NCBI GenBank assembly: GCA_002270565.1
Contig: NQMI01000044.1
Span: 124,001-188,000, forward strand
Length of the DNA: 64,000 nucleotides
Reading direction: 5' to 3'
Source of the DNA: Stenocarpella maydis
Taxonomy: Eukaryota > Ascomycota > Sordariomycetes > Diaporthales > Diaporthaceae
Below, in pieces: positions 11,171 to 23,988 of this stretch. The position numbers and the translations under genes were made by a program. Every line of letters begins with the position of its first letter. Positions within the stretch are counted from its first letter, which is position 1. The notes under the pieces were generated by a model. The model ran no database searches. It was given only the letters and a program-made list of their open reading frames with translations, and had not been told where the DNA came from.

Positions 11171-13625
11171 AATGGTCTCCTTGGCGAGGACGATGGCGCG
11201 ACCGACTTGGGAACACTCGAGAAGAAGCTCGCAGAGAAGAGGCAAGAGTCAAGACAGGTTTCCCAGGCCGCTCCATCCAATCCGACCTCGCCCTCGCAGG
11301 CAACATCGGTGCAGGATACTGGCGAATCGACCCCCAGGAGCGCACTCACCTCACCTGAGCCCGCAAAGGATGATGAGAAGCGCAAATCATTTGATGCCAG
11401 CCGGCAGCAGCAGGGCCGAGAACAACAGGGCCAGGAGGAGGAGGTCGAGGCCCTGTCTGAGATGATGTGCTCACTTGTCACCAACACATCTGGCGAGACC
11501 AGATATATCGGTAGGCCAGAGAACCCCTACCTCCCTGTCGGCCCCATTCGTGTCTGACAAAGCAACTCAGGTTCCTCCTCTGGCTTCTCCATCTTTTCTC
11601 CCAAGGGGATCCAGTGGGTCAACGAGAAGACCGGAGACAAATCCTTCCAGCAGATGATTTCTCATGTCTCCATGGACGATCACAAGTGGAACAACTGGAA
11701 ACCCGAGGTCTTCGGCGATCTGTTCCAGCGGCCTGTCTTCCTCCCGCTCCCGCCAAAGCATGAGTGTGTCTCGCTGTTGCAAGACTACTTCGACAATTTC
11801 AACTGCATGTTCCCACTGTTCCACCGGCCGACGTTCATGCACTTGGTAGAGAGGCAGTATTCAAAGGACCCTTACTCGGGCTCTGGCTGGTGGGCCAGTC
11901 TCAACGTCGCACTCGCAATTGCTCACCGCTTGCGTGTGATGAGCAATCTCGTCCCACATGAGGAGGACGCCAAGGCGTGGGGCTACATGAAGAACGCCAT
12001 GGCCTGCTTTGCAGAGCTGGTGATGCGCAACACCGACTTGTTGAGCGTCCAGGCCCTCCTGGGCATGGCCCTGTTCATGCAAGGGACCCCGAATCCTCAG
12101 CCATCCTCGCTCCTTATCGGCACCGCCATCCGGCTCTCTCACAACATTGGACTGCACAAGCGCGGCACAGGCTTCAATCTCAATCCCATCGAAATCGAGC
12201 AGAGAAAGAGGGTGTTCTGGATTGCATACATGTTGGACAAGGACCTTTGCATCCGGTCCGGCAGGCCTTTTGCACAGGACGATGACGACATGAATGTGGA
12301 ACTCCCGGATACGGACCCTGAAGACAATATTGGCAACATTCCCCTGGCCGATGGCAAGGGCAAGATGAACCTGTTCCGAGTCATGTGTGAGTTGGCTCTG
12401 ATCGAAAGCAAGGTCTACAAAAGACTTTATGCGACCAAGGCGACGAAGCAAACGGACGGCGAGCTCCTGCAGACTATTGGCGAGCTAGACCAGGAGCTCG
12501 AGGACTGGAAGGACAGGATGCCTATCGAGTATCGACCCGAGCATGAGATCCAGGCCTCACACACACCTCTCATCCTGCACGTTGTCATGCTCCATTTCAC
12601 CTACTACAACTGCCTCACAACGATACACCGGATGTCGATACACCGTGGTTATTGGACGAGTCGCTTGTCCAACTACGCCATACAGGGGCTTAATGCCAAA
12701 CCTCTGAACCCAAGGGTCTTCAACTCGGCCGCTCTGTGCACTTCGGCGGCAAGAGCAACCATTTCTCTGCTCAAATATGTTCCACAGGGCGACTCATCTG
12801 TAGTCTGGTGAGTACTAAAGAGTCACACAGTCCCAGACCCGGCAAGAAGCTAACAAGTGCAGGATGGTACTCTACTTCCCGGTCACCGCGCTCGTAACTC
12901 TGTTCGGAAACATTCTCCAGAATCCCCTTGATCCCCGAGCGAGATCAGACACACGGCTTTTGAACATGGTTGTCACCTTCCTGTCTGCGCTGGGGCAGGA
13001 GATCGAGACGGGTGGAGTGCACCGAACCATTGGCATTTGTTCCGAGTTCGAACGCATCAGCAAGGTCATGATTGAAAAGGCCGAGAAGGAGAATGCCGGC
13101 CGCAGGAAGCGCAAGAACGCCGAATCCTCCGAGGCAAACAAAGCTGCATCTAACGCCAGCAACACGAACCCCATCCGACGGCCATCAGCTTCTCACCAGA
13201 GGTCTTCTTCATCGGCACAAACGCCCAGACCGCTGACGGCTAGTGCCAACACGCCCACGCCGCGCCAGTCGCAGAACGACAACCTGTCGCCGCCTGCACG
13301 GACTGATGGCCAGGCCTTCAGCCCCATGACAGCCGCGAGCCATAGCCCCTCGCCTGGCCACCCACCGCCTGGGTGGACGCCAGACTTTTCTGGCGGTGAC
13401 CCGATGGAGTTCACATCCTTTGCGGAGCTGACGGGATTCGGACAGCTCCACAACGGCCCTCCGCCACCGCTGCAGTCGCCACCGGCGCAAGGGACCGGGT
13501 TTCAACAACCGCTGATACCGCAAGATCTTTACGCGTTGCCCATGAGTTTTGACTGGGACTGGGCGGAAATGAGCGGGGGCGCATATCCGAGTGTGGAAAA
13601 TGGAAACTTTGGAGGGCCACAGTAA
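11171..13625 (+). CDS. Fungal-specific transcription factor, 5'-truncated by a transposon
   Basis: Exons 11171-11510, 11571-12807 and 12863-13625 join in phase (introns of 60 and 55 bases), giving about 779 residues. The middle holds a fungal_trans (middle homology region) domain from about residue 165 to 430: [64 protein letters not shown] and [18 protein letters not shown]. The C-terminus is low-complexity Ser/Pro/Asn, ending with a Trp-containing DWDWAEM patch that could be an activation region. The expected N-terminal Zn(II)2Cys6 cluster is absent. Coding-like sequence begins abruptly at about 11171, directly after the MULE relic, with no ATG; a TTG at 11207 is not a credible start. The gene is therefore probably a broken allele, or its 5' exons lie left of the transposon block or in the gap. 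I cannot name the orthologue. Confidence 0.75.
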
Positions 13626-14680
13626 GGCTAGCAGCAGGGCCAGGTTTGGCTCAGAGGGCCAGGAGCCATGTTGCAGTCCTGCGATGTTGGCCGTTGGAAA
13701 TAGGGTGGCTGGGTCTTGTTGGTCTGAGACTGAAGGGCTCTGCCACTCATGGGGTAAATGCGTCTTAAGACGGCAAGATCTGCTTGACATTTATCTGTAT
13801 TATGGCTGCTGCCTCTGGGCGTGCTGAGGGAGGCTGGGGCGAGCATTTGTGTCATATAATTCGCCATAGGGTACGGCTTTTGCGTGTGTTGACCATCTAG
13901 ATAACCTCGTCTCGGGGACCAAGAGCATTGATTGTGAAAGCATATAAAGTTGCCATTTTTTTCGGCACACATGCAGATGGTTCTAAACGATTTGTGTGAA
14001 TCAAGCATGTCTGTTGTACATGTATGGGTTTCCTCTGTCCCTAGCAGAGTTGTGACTGTATTTTTGCATTTGTATTTGTTGTATTTATTACTTTGTATTT
14101 CGTATTTTTTGTATCTTCCCAACTCTGCTCCGTAGGTTACCCAGTAAGCTACGGAGTATTTGGTGGGAAGCGCAAATCACGAATGCCCAGGCAGCCAGCG
14201 GGCGGGCTTGATAGGTGTGAAAAGGGACGGTAGGTTCTCAACCCTTGAGATTCAGTTGTCATTTGTCAGCTCAACGGGTGGTGTGGTGGTAGCGCCGGGA
14301 CCCTGACAGACAAGCTAGCTAGCTGTCTTAGCATCATTGAGCCAGCGAGCCGGAGGCCAGGCGCAGAACGTGACGACCTGCACGTAATCAATATCCTTTG
14401 CGCAGGAACATCCCGACCTCAGCAGACCACCACGACAACAAGACCGGCTGGAGCTGAGCTACCGGAGGACTACTCGGCGGCCAGCAGTTCAGGTCCGCCA
14501 TCGTTTCGAGGTAGCAGGGCGTCCGTGTGCGCATCCCATCGTCATACGACGAGCTCCGTGGGGTCTTGGCTCTACCCGACCACCCCCATCGAGTCACCCA
14601 TTCCGCCGCCTGCCGGCTCCTGCTCCCAGTTCCTCCCACCTTCACCTCCCAACCCACACATCTCAACCACCAAAAAAGGC
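13626..14680 (+). other. Intergenic region and leader of the m-AAA protease gene
   Basis: AT-rich 3' flank of the transcription factor (GTATTT repeats near 14055-14115), then an inverted repeat at 14128-14156, then a pyrimidine-rich leader. No gene seen. Confidence 0.5.
14128..14156. repeat. Inverted repeat with CTCCGTAG / CTACGGAG arms
   Basis: Perfect 8-base arms at 14128-14135 and 14149-14156 around a 13-base spacer. The right arm overlaps TACGGAGTA (14150-14158), a 9-mer that recurs in intergenic DNA across the window. Confidence 0.7.
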
Positions 14681-17357
14681 ATGCCTGCGTTATTACGGCC
14701 GGCGTCGCGCCAGGTCGCCCGCCTGGCACTCTCGTCCCTGCGCACAACCTCCACGACCAGCGTGCGGCGCGTGAGGATATCCCGGATATCGCCGTCGTCA
14801 TCAGCCGCTGCCTACTTACTACCTCGCCCCCGCTTCTACTCGACCGGCCCGCCACCCCCCCAGAAACCCAAGGATGAGGGCAAGAACACCGAGGAGAAGG
14901 CGCCTGGGGAACAAAATGAGCCCCCAAAGCTCCCTGACGGCTGGGTGTGGCTGAACGAGGAAGACTTGGCGATGCTCAAGAAGATGGGGGATATGGTGCC
15001 TGCGAAACACCGAGAGACATTCGCAGAGGTGGAAAATGAGGTCAAGTCGCGCGGTGCGCCTCGGGAACTCAAGGATCTGTTGGACAAGGGGCGGACAACC
15101 GGACTCAGCATCGGAGATTCTATGAAGGTTATCAAAATAGCCCACAAGCTGGCAGAAAGGATGGCAAGGGCACAATCCGGCCTCGGCAACGACGATTCCC
15201 CCTTTTTCAACCAGAACGAGGGCCAGCGCAATGAGAAACAGAGCCAGGACCAGAACGAGCAGCAGAGCCAGGGCCAGAAGCAGAACCCGAAGCACGACAA
15301 GGGCCAGCCCAGGACCTTTGACGGTGGCGACATGTTGGCTTGGGTCATCACAGCTGCGCTTTTCTACCCTGTCTGGAGCATGATATTCCCTAGCGAAGCC
15401 CGAGAAATCAGCTGGCAGGAGCTTCGCAAGAACTATCTGGACAAGGGCCTGGTCGAGAGGCTTGTTGTCTACAACGGCAGAAAGGTGAGGGTGGATCTGA
15501 ACACAGAGGCCACCCGAGCCATGTACCCCGACAGTGTTGCAGCGACCCCCGGCTTCCACTACTACGTGCCCATCGGCTCTGTCGAGACCTTTGAGAGACA
15601 CCTTGACGAGGCCCAAAGGGAACTGGGCATCCCCCCAGACGAGAGGATCCCAGTCATGTACGCAGAGGCCGGCCAGCTGACTAACCTCTTCCTGGCATTT
15701 GGCCCCACGCTGCTCCTCGTTGGTCTCATATACTACACTTGGAAGCGAGGTCCTGGCGGCGGCGGCGGTTCCGGAGGCGGTGTGTTCGGCTTCGGCAAGA
15801 GCAAGGCCAAGATGTACAACCACGAGAGTGCCGTCAAGGTCAAGTTCGCCGATATCGCCGGTATGGATGAAGCCAAGGTCGAGATTATGGAATTTGTGTC
15901 CTTCCTGAAGAAGCCGGAGCGTTTCCAGAGGCTAGGCGCAAAGATCCCTCGCGGGGCTATCCTGTCTGGCCCCCCTGGAACTGGTAAGACGTTGCTCGCA
16001 AAGGCTACTGCTGGTGAATCAGGGGTGCCTTTCTTCAGCGTCAGTGGATCCGAGTTCGTGGAAATGTTTGTCGGTGTCGGTGCCTCAAGAGTGCGAGACC
16101 TGTTCGCGCAGGCGCGTAAGAACGCCCCTTGCATTGTCTTCATTGATGAAATTGATGCCATTGGCCGGTCTCGAGCGGAGGGTAACCGCAACTTTGGCGG
16201 GAACGAGGAGCGTGAGGCAACACTGAACCAGATCCTCACGGAAATGGATGGCTTCAACACACAGGAGCAGGTCGTGGTTCTTGCGGGAACAAACAGGCCG
16301 GACGTTCTTGACAGAGCCCTGATGCGACCCGGTCGTTTCGATAGACAGATCTACATCGACAGACCGACGATGAAGGGCCGTGCGGATATCTTCAAGGTGC
16401 ATCTTGCCAACGTCGTCACCAAGGAAGACATGGAGCATCTTGCCGGGAGGCTCGCTGCTCTGACACCTGGCTTCTCTGGCGCTGACATCGCCAATGCCGT
16501 CAACGAAGCTGCCCTCGTCGGTGAGTTTGCCTTTTTCCAATAATTTCCCATGTGAAACTGACCTGACCATCCGTACAGCTGCAAGAGCAAACGCCGAGAG
16601 CATCGAGATGATCCATTTTGAGCAGGCCATCGAGCGAACCATCGGAGGTCTGGAGCGGAAGTCGCTTGTTCTTAGCCCTGAGGAGAAGAAGACCGTGGCA
16701 TATCACGAAGCAGGACACGCCATCTGTGGCTGGTTCTTCGAATATGCAGATCCCTTGCTCAAGGTGTCCATAATTCCCCGTGGTCAAGGCGCTCTGGGCT
16801 ATGCGCAATACCTCCCCGTCGGAGACGCCTACCTGATGAACACGAAGCAATTAATGGACCGCATGGCCATGACTCTGGGTGGCCGCATCTCGGAGGAGCT
16901 CAACTTCCCCACCGTAACAACCGGGGCATCCGATGACTTCAAGAAGGTGACGGCCATGGCCACCAACATGGTGACGCGCTGGGGCATGTCAGACAAGCTG
17001 GGACCCATCAGCTTCGACCAGGACCAGAACCAGTTCAGCAAGCCGTTCGCGGAGAACACTGCGCAGCAGATCGACGCCGAGGTCAAGCGCATCGTGGACG
17101 CCGCGTACAAGCAGTGCAAGGACCTGCTCACGGAGAAGAAAAAGGAGGTCGCCATCGTGGCGGAGGAGCTGCTGAAGCGCGAGATGCTCACCCGGGACGA
17201 CATGGTAAGGCTCCTGGGCCCGCGGCCCTTCAAGGACAAGGAGGAGTTCACCAAGTACTTTGACGGATCCAGGAGCGCGCCACCGCCACCCCCGACCGAG
17301 GCTGGGACCCTGGACGACCCCCCATCCCCGTCACCAGCCTTCCAGCGGTGGCAATGA
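14681..17357 (+). CDS. yta12: Mitochondrial m-AAA protease subunit (Yta12/Afg3, FtsH family)
   Basis: Exons 14681-16520 and 16579-17357 (58-base intron) give 872 residues. The protein is an inner-membrane ATP-dependent zinc metalloprotease that degrades misfolded membrane proteins and matures ribosomal protein bL32m in known systems. Visible in order: an Arg/Ser-rich mitochondrial presequence ([20 protein letters not shown]); a Gln/Asn-rich stretch; two membrane segments (about 219-236 and 336-353) flanking the intermembrane domain; a Gly-rich linker; Walker A GPPGTGKT (about 430-437); Walker [11 protein letters not shown] (about 485-494); and the HEAGH zinc site (656-660). The block beginning MYNHE before the AAA domain resembles Yta12/Rca1 more than Afg3, but filamentous fungi may have only one m-AAA subunit. 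The ATG at 14681 is chosen because it opens the presequence; the frame is open further upstream without a better start. Confidence 0.95.
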
Positions 17358-19184
17358 GGGTCTGTCCCTCTGAAGGGCGGATGGGCCACTTTCGATTACC
17401 CACTCTACTCTACTCTTTGAAATGAAAGCACGGCCTTAGCATCCTTCTGGGCCACAAGGCTCAGCCTGTGTTATTTCAGTATATTGGCACCAAGGGGTGT
17501 CTCGGATTTGTACAAATAACGGGCACGGTTTATCGGTCAGGCCGCGCGGGAAGCTGGTCCCAGCGGGGTGGTATTTAGATACATGATGTTCTGTACTAGT
17601 TGGATGTTCAGGACCATCAAAGAAGAAAAAAACGCGATTCGAAGACAAGCGGAACTTGACTACTGTTTGGTTGAGGGTGAGGTGTGCTATTTAAGGTTAC
17701 TGCACCCCACATTTTGACGCCCACAGTGCGAGTTTGCCATTGCGTACAGCCGGGCGAGCGCTTCCTTAGTATAGACGAAAAGTATTTCGAGACCGCAGGC
17801 TCACGACCTGCCAGCATCAACGCTTTACCGCACTAATAATCAGCAAGGACGGAGTGCGCAGCCAATTCCTCCCCCACGTGGAGCATCCTCGTCAGTGGAG
17901 GATGGGACAAGGACTGGCGAGACCTGGATGGCCTCCCCGGTCCTTCCATCCTGGCCTAGTATCCATCGATGGTGTCTGCTTCACATGTTTAAGCACAGTG
18001 ATAGTGAAGTGTACCTCCAGCCGGCGTGGCTCCATGGGGTGATTGCGCCGCTGTATGCCGGTGGTGTAACCCATATCCCCTCTTTGCCTGCATCCGCAAC
18101 GTGCAGCCTCTGGCTATAATTATCAAGAGCGTGGTGGTAAGACTCCCTGGAACAATGTGGCTGGCTCACTACGACTTGCATCTCCTTGCGGACACATACA
18201 GACAAGATTGTACGCCATCTCGGAACAAGCGGCCAGTATTGTCACTGTACTAGTACTCACTCATCAAGCTATAAGCACACTCACTCAACCACGCACGCAA
18301 GGCATGCAAAATAGGTCTGTCAAATGATTGCCGCTTGTTGTATCCCTCTATGTAGGCCACAGCCGCACAGCCCGAGGAAGAATCCTGCTCGTAGAGTAAC
18401 CGCAAGAAAGAAAGAAAAAAAAACAGTTATAAGGACTAGTACCATTGTAGTCACAGGCTTGAACAAGAGCCCATGCTAATTGGGAAATGGCATCTTTCTT
18501 TGTCCCCCCGTCCCTCCCCCCCCAAAAAATTTGGCCCTAGGTACGCGTGGTCGTCTTGATGTGGTCCGCATTAGAATAAGACCTCGACCCTCGAAAAGCA
18601 ACGAACCCCAACGCCTTGCTTTATTTCAATTTCAGAATATGCAACACTGAAAGGGACGGTCCTCCAAATCATCCCAATCTGAAACCTGCAGGCCCGTCGT
18701 GTCGTGATAGTGGTGAACTCGGTCCTGTCAGTCATTAATAGACCCCATCCATTGCTGGGTGCAAGCAACTTCTGGACACCCCCTGTCTCCCGTCACCCCT
18801 TTTTGTTTCGGCGTCCCGATGTCCACCTTCATAACAATCACTTTCCTACCTCCCGTGTCCCTGCCTTATTCGGCGACGTTTTGATGCGTGAACAATGCAG
18901 GGGATGCCCCTGGGACCAATACCTCCAAACCTGGAGATGAGGCATGCAGAAGTTCGACCAAGAGTAGGACTCTGGACGATATAGCAGACGGGGCCGATGA
19001 TCGCAAACACGATCGTCGTCGCGACTTCGTAGCACACGATTTTTTGAATGCCTTGCCCTTCCTTTAGGCCGCGAGAAGGAACGTGGCGTTCGATCCGCAG
19101 AAAATTGGCCTGGACGACTTAAATAGTGAGGAACTCGTGCAGCTCGTAAGAGAGCCGCTGTTGAGTCGGAGTCGGTCGCACAAC
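17358..19184. other. Intergenic region between convergent genes
   Basis: The region contains the 3' flanks of the m-AAA protease (+) and Med19 (-) genes. Small open frames are Cys/Trp/Arg-biased without motifs. There are A-rich and C-rich homopolymers near 18410 and 18515. I see nothing I can support as a gene. Confidence 0.5.
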
Positions 19185-20269
19185 TTAGACACCAACCATG
19201 CCAGGTCCGTAGGACTGACGGGGTGTTCCAATTTGTTGTTGGAAGGGCTTGGCATTCTGCGAGGTGTCAGCGAACGTCCTGAAACGTAAACAGAGGCAAA
19301 GGCTCTAAGCACCTTCTTTCTGCGCTTGGTGCCCTCGCCCTCGCCTGTTGAGTACCCGGTCTCGGCCCCCGTCTCGTCGTCATAAACCTCACCATAGCCC
19401 TCGAAGCTGCTGTCACCGTAGCTCCGCTTCTTGTTGGCCCTCCGCGGTCTGGCGGCCTCCTGAGCCGCGACTGACTGGGCCTTGGTCCGAGGTAGGCCGC
19501 CGACCGCAGGGTGCATGGGCGTGCCGGGGGCAGTTGCCCTTGCTGAGGCGGGGCCCTTTGATGCTCCCGCAAAGTCGCCCAGGGCTCCCTGGTCCCACTT
19601 CTTGCTGGAGATGGTGCCGCGGGCCATGGTGGTGGCTTGCTTGAGAACCTTGCGAACCTCTGGCTGGAAGCCGTCGTCAAGCTCTCTGCCGCGGACGAAA
19701 TGCACAGCGAACTCCTCGGGTGGTACCGTGAGCAGGTTGAGGATACCGTCGGGGTCGTTTGGCTCCTTCTTGACGGGGTCGAAATGCCCCATGAGGCCGA
19801 GCTTCTTAATCTGGCCCTTGTACGTCTTACGCATGGCGTTTTTAGTTCCGTCGGGCAACACACGAGCGACTTCGCCGGCGAGACCGGTCAAACCGTACAT
19901 CTCAAAAACATCCTCGGAGAGCAGAGGCCTGGCTGGCTGCCATGTCTTTTGCAGGACCAGGTACTTCTCTCCGACATCCTCGTGCATGTCCTTCAAGGCC
20001 GGCAGACCATCATCCACATGCACCCGCTTCTGGTTCTGGCCGTGCTCTCCGACGTCCTCCTGGACGCGCTTTCGCTTGTGAGGGGACTCGCCAACCATGG
20101 TGACGTCGGCGGTCGAGTCGGAAGGCAGGGCAGTGCCGTTGATGGAGTGCGCCGGGGTCGGCAGGGCGGTGGTGAATGAGGTCATGGTGCTCTGGACACC
20201 CGATACGAGATCGGAATTGCTGGGTGAGAATTGCGACGGACTCTGCGGCGTCTGAGGATTGAATGACAT
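19185..20269 (-). CDS. rox3: Mediator complex subunit 19 (Rox3/Med19)
   Basis: On the minus strand, exons 20269-19313 and 19256-19185 give 342 residues. Med19/Rox3 is a head-module subunit of the nuclear Mediator that bridges activators and RNA polymerase II. The start MSFNPQTPQSPSQFSP, the conserved core (KYLVLQKTWQPARPLLSEDV, VARVLPDGTKNAMRKTYKG, GLMGHFDPVKKEPNDPDG) and the tail RQSYGPGMVGV identify the filamentous-fungal form. A KRKR-type patch near residue 64 and TKRRKK before the tail look like nuclear signals. The tail lies in another frame than the core. A 56-base intron (19312-19257) with donor GTGCTT, branch point GCTGAC and acceptor CGCAG restores it exactly. Reading through that donor gives an unrelated C-terminus, so the intron matters for the model. 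Confidence 0.92.
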
Positions 20270-22779
20270 GATGGCTTGCCGTCGATGGCGAGGGGGCAGC
20301 CGGTGGGGATGGACTGATGACGATGGCGGAGAAGACGTTGGTCGGGCCGAGGTGAAATCTCAGCAAGGCGGTGGGCGAGTCGTCGGTCGTCCAGGTGGCG
20401 AGAAGCCACAGAGGGCCTCGATCGCGGAGGGGCAGCGCAGAGTCCTGCTCGATAGGCGCGGTTGATTGATTGTCTGGCTAATGAGTTGGTCGGGCGTTGA
20501 GGGAGACAGGGAGGTCAGTCGCGTCACCAGCGACGGTTGGGAAGAGCCGAGTCGCTTGACATGCACCACAGGGTCGAAGTGTCGTCTTGGATGGGGTAAA
20601 TGAATGTCGCCGTGGTAGGACGATTGATTCCGGAAGGGCCAACCGTATCTGATGCACGTCGTCGGCCGCGGCGGTGGGCTCGGGTTGACGGTCGGAATCG
20701 GGGTGGACGAAGAGGAGGGTTTGGTTGGGTTGGGTTAGGTGAGCAGTGGAGGCTCTCTGAAATGATTGATGGCGGCGCTGGCTTGCCTGGCTTGCCTGGA
20801 AGTGGACGAGGAGTCCGAGTCCAGCCTGGCTGCCTCGGCCTGTGAGTGGCCCAGCCGGCTGGCCAGGGCCTGGGCACGCCCCGTCAGCTGAAAGGGTCAG
20901 GGGTACAACGTTTGTTTCGAGCGGGCGTCTCCCAAGCGCAGCGAGAGGGCACACTCCTCTGTCCTCGGTACTCTTGTACACAACACGGACCGACTACTCC
21001 GTACACTACCTACATAGTATACCAGACAAAAGGACTGAGCTTTTGATCACCCATCACCCTCCGCCCGTCTCCACCCACCATCTGACGAGGGCCGTCTCCC
21101 CTCCCCTACCAACCGACCCAACACGTCTTATTCGTATTGGTGCAACCAACGAATGTGTCTAGCCACCATGATGCGATGAAATACATACTTTGTGCCCAGT
21201 GCTAGAAGAAGCCCTGGCCCGAACCCTGGCCACTGCTTCTTCCATGCTGGTCTACCTAGGTCTACTACGGCCTACAGCCGACAGCCTTCGGCGCCCCTCA
21301 CAGAGTACCCAGTTACTTCAGCCTCGTCGCACCCCGTGATCACGCGCCCCATCACCCAGCGTCGGTCGGGCCGGGGAAGGGCGATGCACACGTGTTGTTG
21401 TTGTTCTCATCCTAGGTACTCGCTGGCACTGCATGATCGAAAGGCTTACCTCGGATGTAAAGAACCATCTCCTGACTACAAGCAGATGCCCGGTTGTCGG
21501 TCCAACCGGGCAATGGACCTCGCGCTTATGCTTGACGGTGAGAGCCCCGATCTGGTGCCAGCACGAAAACGCAAGGCAACGATCCAAGAGCCTTAAGTGG
21601 CGGCCAAGCCCAAAGGTCATATCTGCAAGGGGTTGCATCTCATTTCTACAGCCCTACGTGAGATTCTCGGGCATTGGCATGCATCCCTCTGAGAACTTTG
21701 GGGTCGGTTCCAACTTCTGGAAATGATGCCCCCTGGGGTATGCGCCGATCTCCGTTACCAAGCAGGATGACCCCCCGTCTTTGCATCTATTTTAGATCCC
21801 CCAGGGTCGTCGGAATGGATATCTTCCGCCCAGGACACGATCAAGCTCTGACCCAACGAGACCAGAAATGTCTAGTTGGCATCGTCGCACCGAGCCCCTC
21901 GAACCTTGTTGAAGGAGCTTAGTTCAAGTAGTCTAGTGCCGGGGCCATGCAGTGGACTGACTGACTTCAACATGGCAGGTCTGCGAGGCGAGGAAACGTT
22001 CAGTGTTAGCGCATTCCAAAATCAAGCCATCCTCTTGTTGATATGCCCATGTTGTTGCATACTCGATCGGTTTGACCACCGGGGCACCAGGCGGATCGCG
22101 TACTACTTCTCTCCTGGACACAGTTGCGTAGCGGGTAAAATGGCCGGCCATGCGGGATCGCCAGCGTCGTGCCATCCAACCGTGGCATTACGTCCCCGGA
22201 ATTCAGCCTCCTGTGCGCTTGCCTGATCGTCAAACTTAGGTTGGGGCGAGATCAGGTTTTGGAGCTGCAGTGCAGACGTGGTGTAAGCCAAGTCAGGCAC
22301 GGGGCAGCGTTGCAACTCACGGCAGGGGAGACAGGACTGGACTAAGTGGGACTCGGCATAGGATGGCGAATATCATGACCATTTATTGTTAGCCTCAGTC
22401 CCCCTCTGGCCGATGCACCTTGTGAGCGCTCACGTATATTTACACTACACCTACCTAGATACGTACTGTGCAGTGAGCTAACCCCCCCCCCTCCCCACAC
22501 CCCCTCCCGTAGCCGGTATCCGGGGAGCAGGGTTAACTCAGGGTTTTCAGTTGCTGCACTTGGAGACCATTCACGCATCTCCAAGGACTACTGTCCCATC
22601 TTACCAGCTCTTTCCCCCCAGAGGAAATCGCAGGGAACTGCGAACAAACCTTCAAAATTTGTCGGCAAGGCCAATCGGGTGAAGAGGACGTCTTCGCCTT
22701 GCCAATCCGGTCCCCAACCGCGACTGGTACAAGATTTGCCCGACAGCCAGCACACGCCCCGTCGGGCTCTGCAGAGGGA
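20270..22779. other. Divergent intergenic region (Med19 / NAP chaperone)
   Basis: The 5' flanks of two divergent genes share 2.5 kb. There is a TACTCCGTA 9-mer at 20995-21003, a C run near 22482 and tRNA-free, domain-free open frames only. No gene seen. Confidence 0.5.
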
Positions 22780-23988
22780 ATGGCTGCTGCACCTCCGGCA
22801 ACCGACGAGTCCTCAGTCTCGTATGAGGAGCTCAACGATCTGAATGCCGAGTTTGACGACGCCGAAACAGAGCTGAGTATGCAACTACATCTTGACTTCC
22901 GAGTTGTGCGACACGCGGGATGCCGTCGTGGACCGTTGCGGCTGCTTACTTGCGACCAATGCGAGAGTTGCATTGTTCTCAGATCAGGTCTGTTCCTATC
23001 TGATTCATCAGCTCACTGACAATCGCCACAGTTCGCCAAGAGGCGGTGGTCAAGCGGCCTCTGTACGAGAAGCGACGCAAGATCGTCTCACAGATTCCCA
23101 ACTTCTGGCCACTGGTCTTTGAGCAAGCCCCGCCAGACATCGACGAGTTCATACAGCCGTCAGACTCTTCCTTGCTCCTGTCGTCCTTGGCATCCCTGTC
23201 GGTGACACGGTTCGAGATAGAGGGTGGCAAGGAAGGCGACCCCAGGAGCCTGTGCTTCAGGTTCGAATTTAGTGACAATGACCACTTCGAGGACAAGGTC
23301 ATCGAGAAGAAGTTCTGGCAGAGACACTCCAAGAGCGGTTGGACCGGCCTTGTGAGCGAACCTGTCGAGATTCACTGGAAGAAGGGTAAGGACTTGACCG
23401 GGGGCCTGCTGGGAACGGTGAAGAAAGTGTGGGATGCCCGGCAGGCCAGGGGCAAGGGAGAGGATGCAAAGACCCAAGAGCTGTCCGCGGATGAGAAATC
23501 GCTCAAGAAGAAGATCGAAAATACGGGTCTCGGCGGGTTGAGCTTCTTTGCTTGGTTTGGCTATGTTGGCCGAAATGTATCCGCCGAGGAGAGCCGAGAG
23601 GCCGAGGAGAAGGTGCGAAAGGAACGCAATGCTAGACAGGACGGCAGACAGCAAATTGCCGATGGCGACAACGACAAGGAGGAGGAGGAGGAGGAGGAGG
23701 AGGAAGAGGAGAATGACGAAGACGACGAGAACGAGCTGGAGATATTCCCCGAGGGGGATAGCCTTGCCATTCACATCTCGGAGGATCTGTGGCCAAACGC
23801 CATCAAATACTTTAGTAAGTATGGGAATGCACCTCGTGAAAGAGGTTTATGCTCATTAGTCCACAGCCCAGGCGCAGGAGCAGGACGAGGTCAGCGACGA
23901 TGATTTCGAGTCTGATGCGGATGATGACAATAAGGAGGACGGGGATGTTTCAGAGGAAGAGCCCCCGGCCAAAAGGCGCAAGACTTGA
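22780..23988 (+). CDS. vps75: NAP-family histone chaperone (SET/Vps75 type)
   Basis: Exons 22780-22876, 23032-23814 and 23867-23988 (introns of 155 and 52 bases, phases kept) give 333 residues. NAP-family proteins bind H3-H4 or H2A-H2B; Vps75 works with the Rtt109 acetyltransferase in yeast. An N-terminal dimerisation helix (ELNDLNAEFDDAETEL) runs across intron 1 into RPLYEKRRKIVSQIPNFW, the family's helix-to-domain junction. It is followed by the earmuff fold (SLSVTRFEIEGG, CFRFEFSDNDHFED, FFAWFGYVG), a Lys/Glu-rich insert and a long Glu/Asp acidic stretch. The final exon adds an acidic tail ending PPAKRRKT, a plausible nuclear signal. Skipping the last intron would replace the acidic tail with an unrelated basic end. 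Family assignment is firm; orthology to Vps75 rather than SET is inferred from size and the YEKRRKI region. Confidence 0.87.

Noticed and set aside
11207..11557. Independent 116-codon gene upstream of the transcription factor
   Set aside because: It begins at TTG, and a phase-correct 60-base intron at 11511 joins it to the transcription factor, giving [18 protein letters not shown] across the junction.
19185..19312. Frameshift in Med19 between the core and the conserved tail
   Set aside because: A 34-base TTTCAG intron did not keep phase, but a 56-base intron with branch point GCTGAC and acceptor CGCAG restores the frame exactly, so no mutation is needed.
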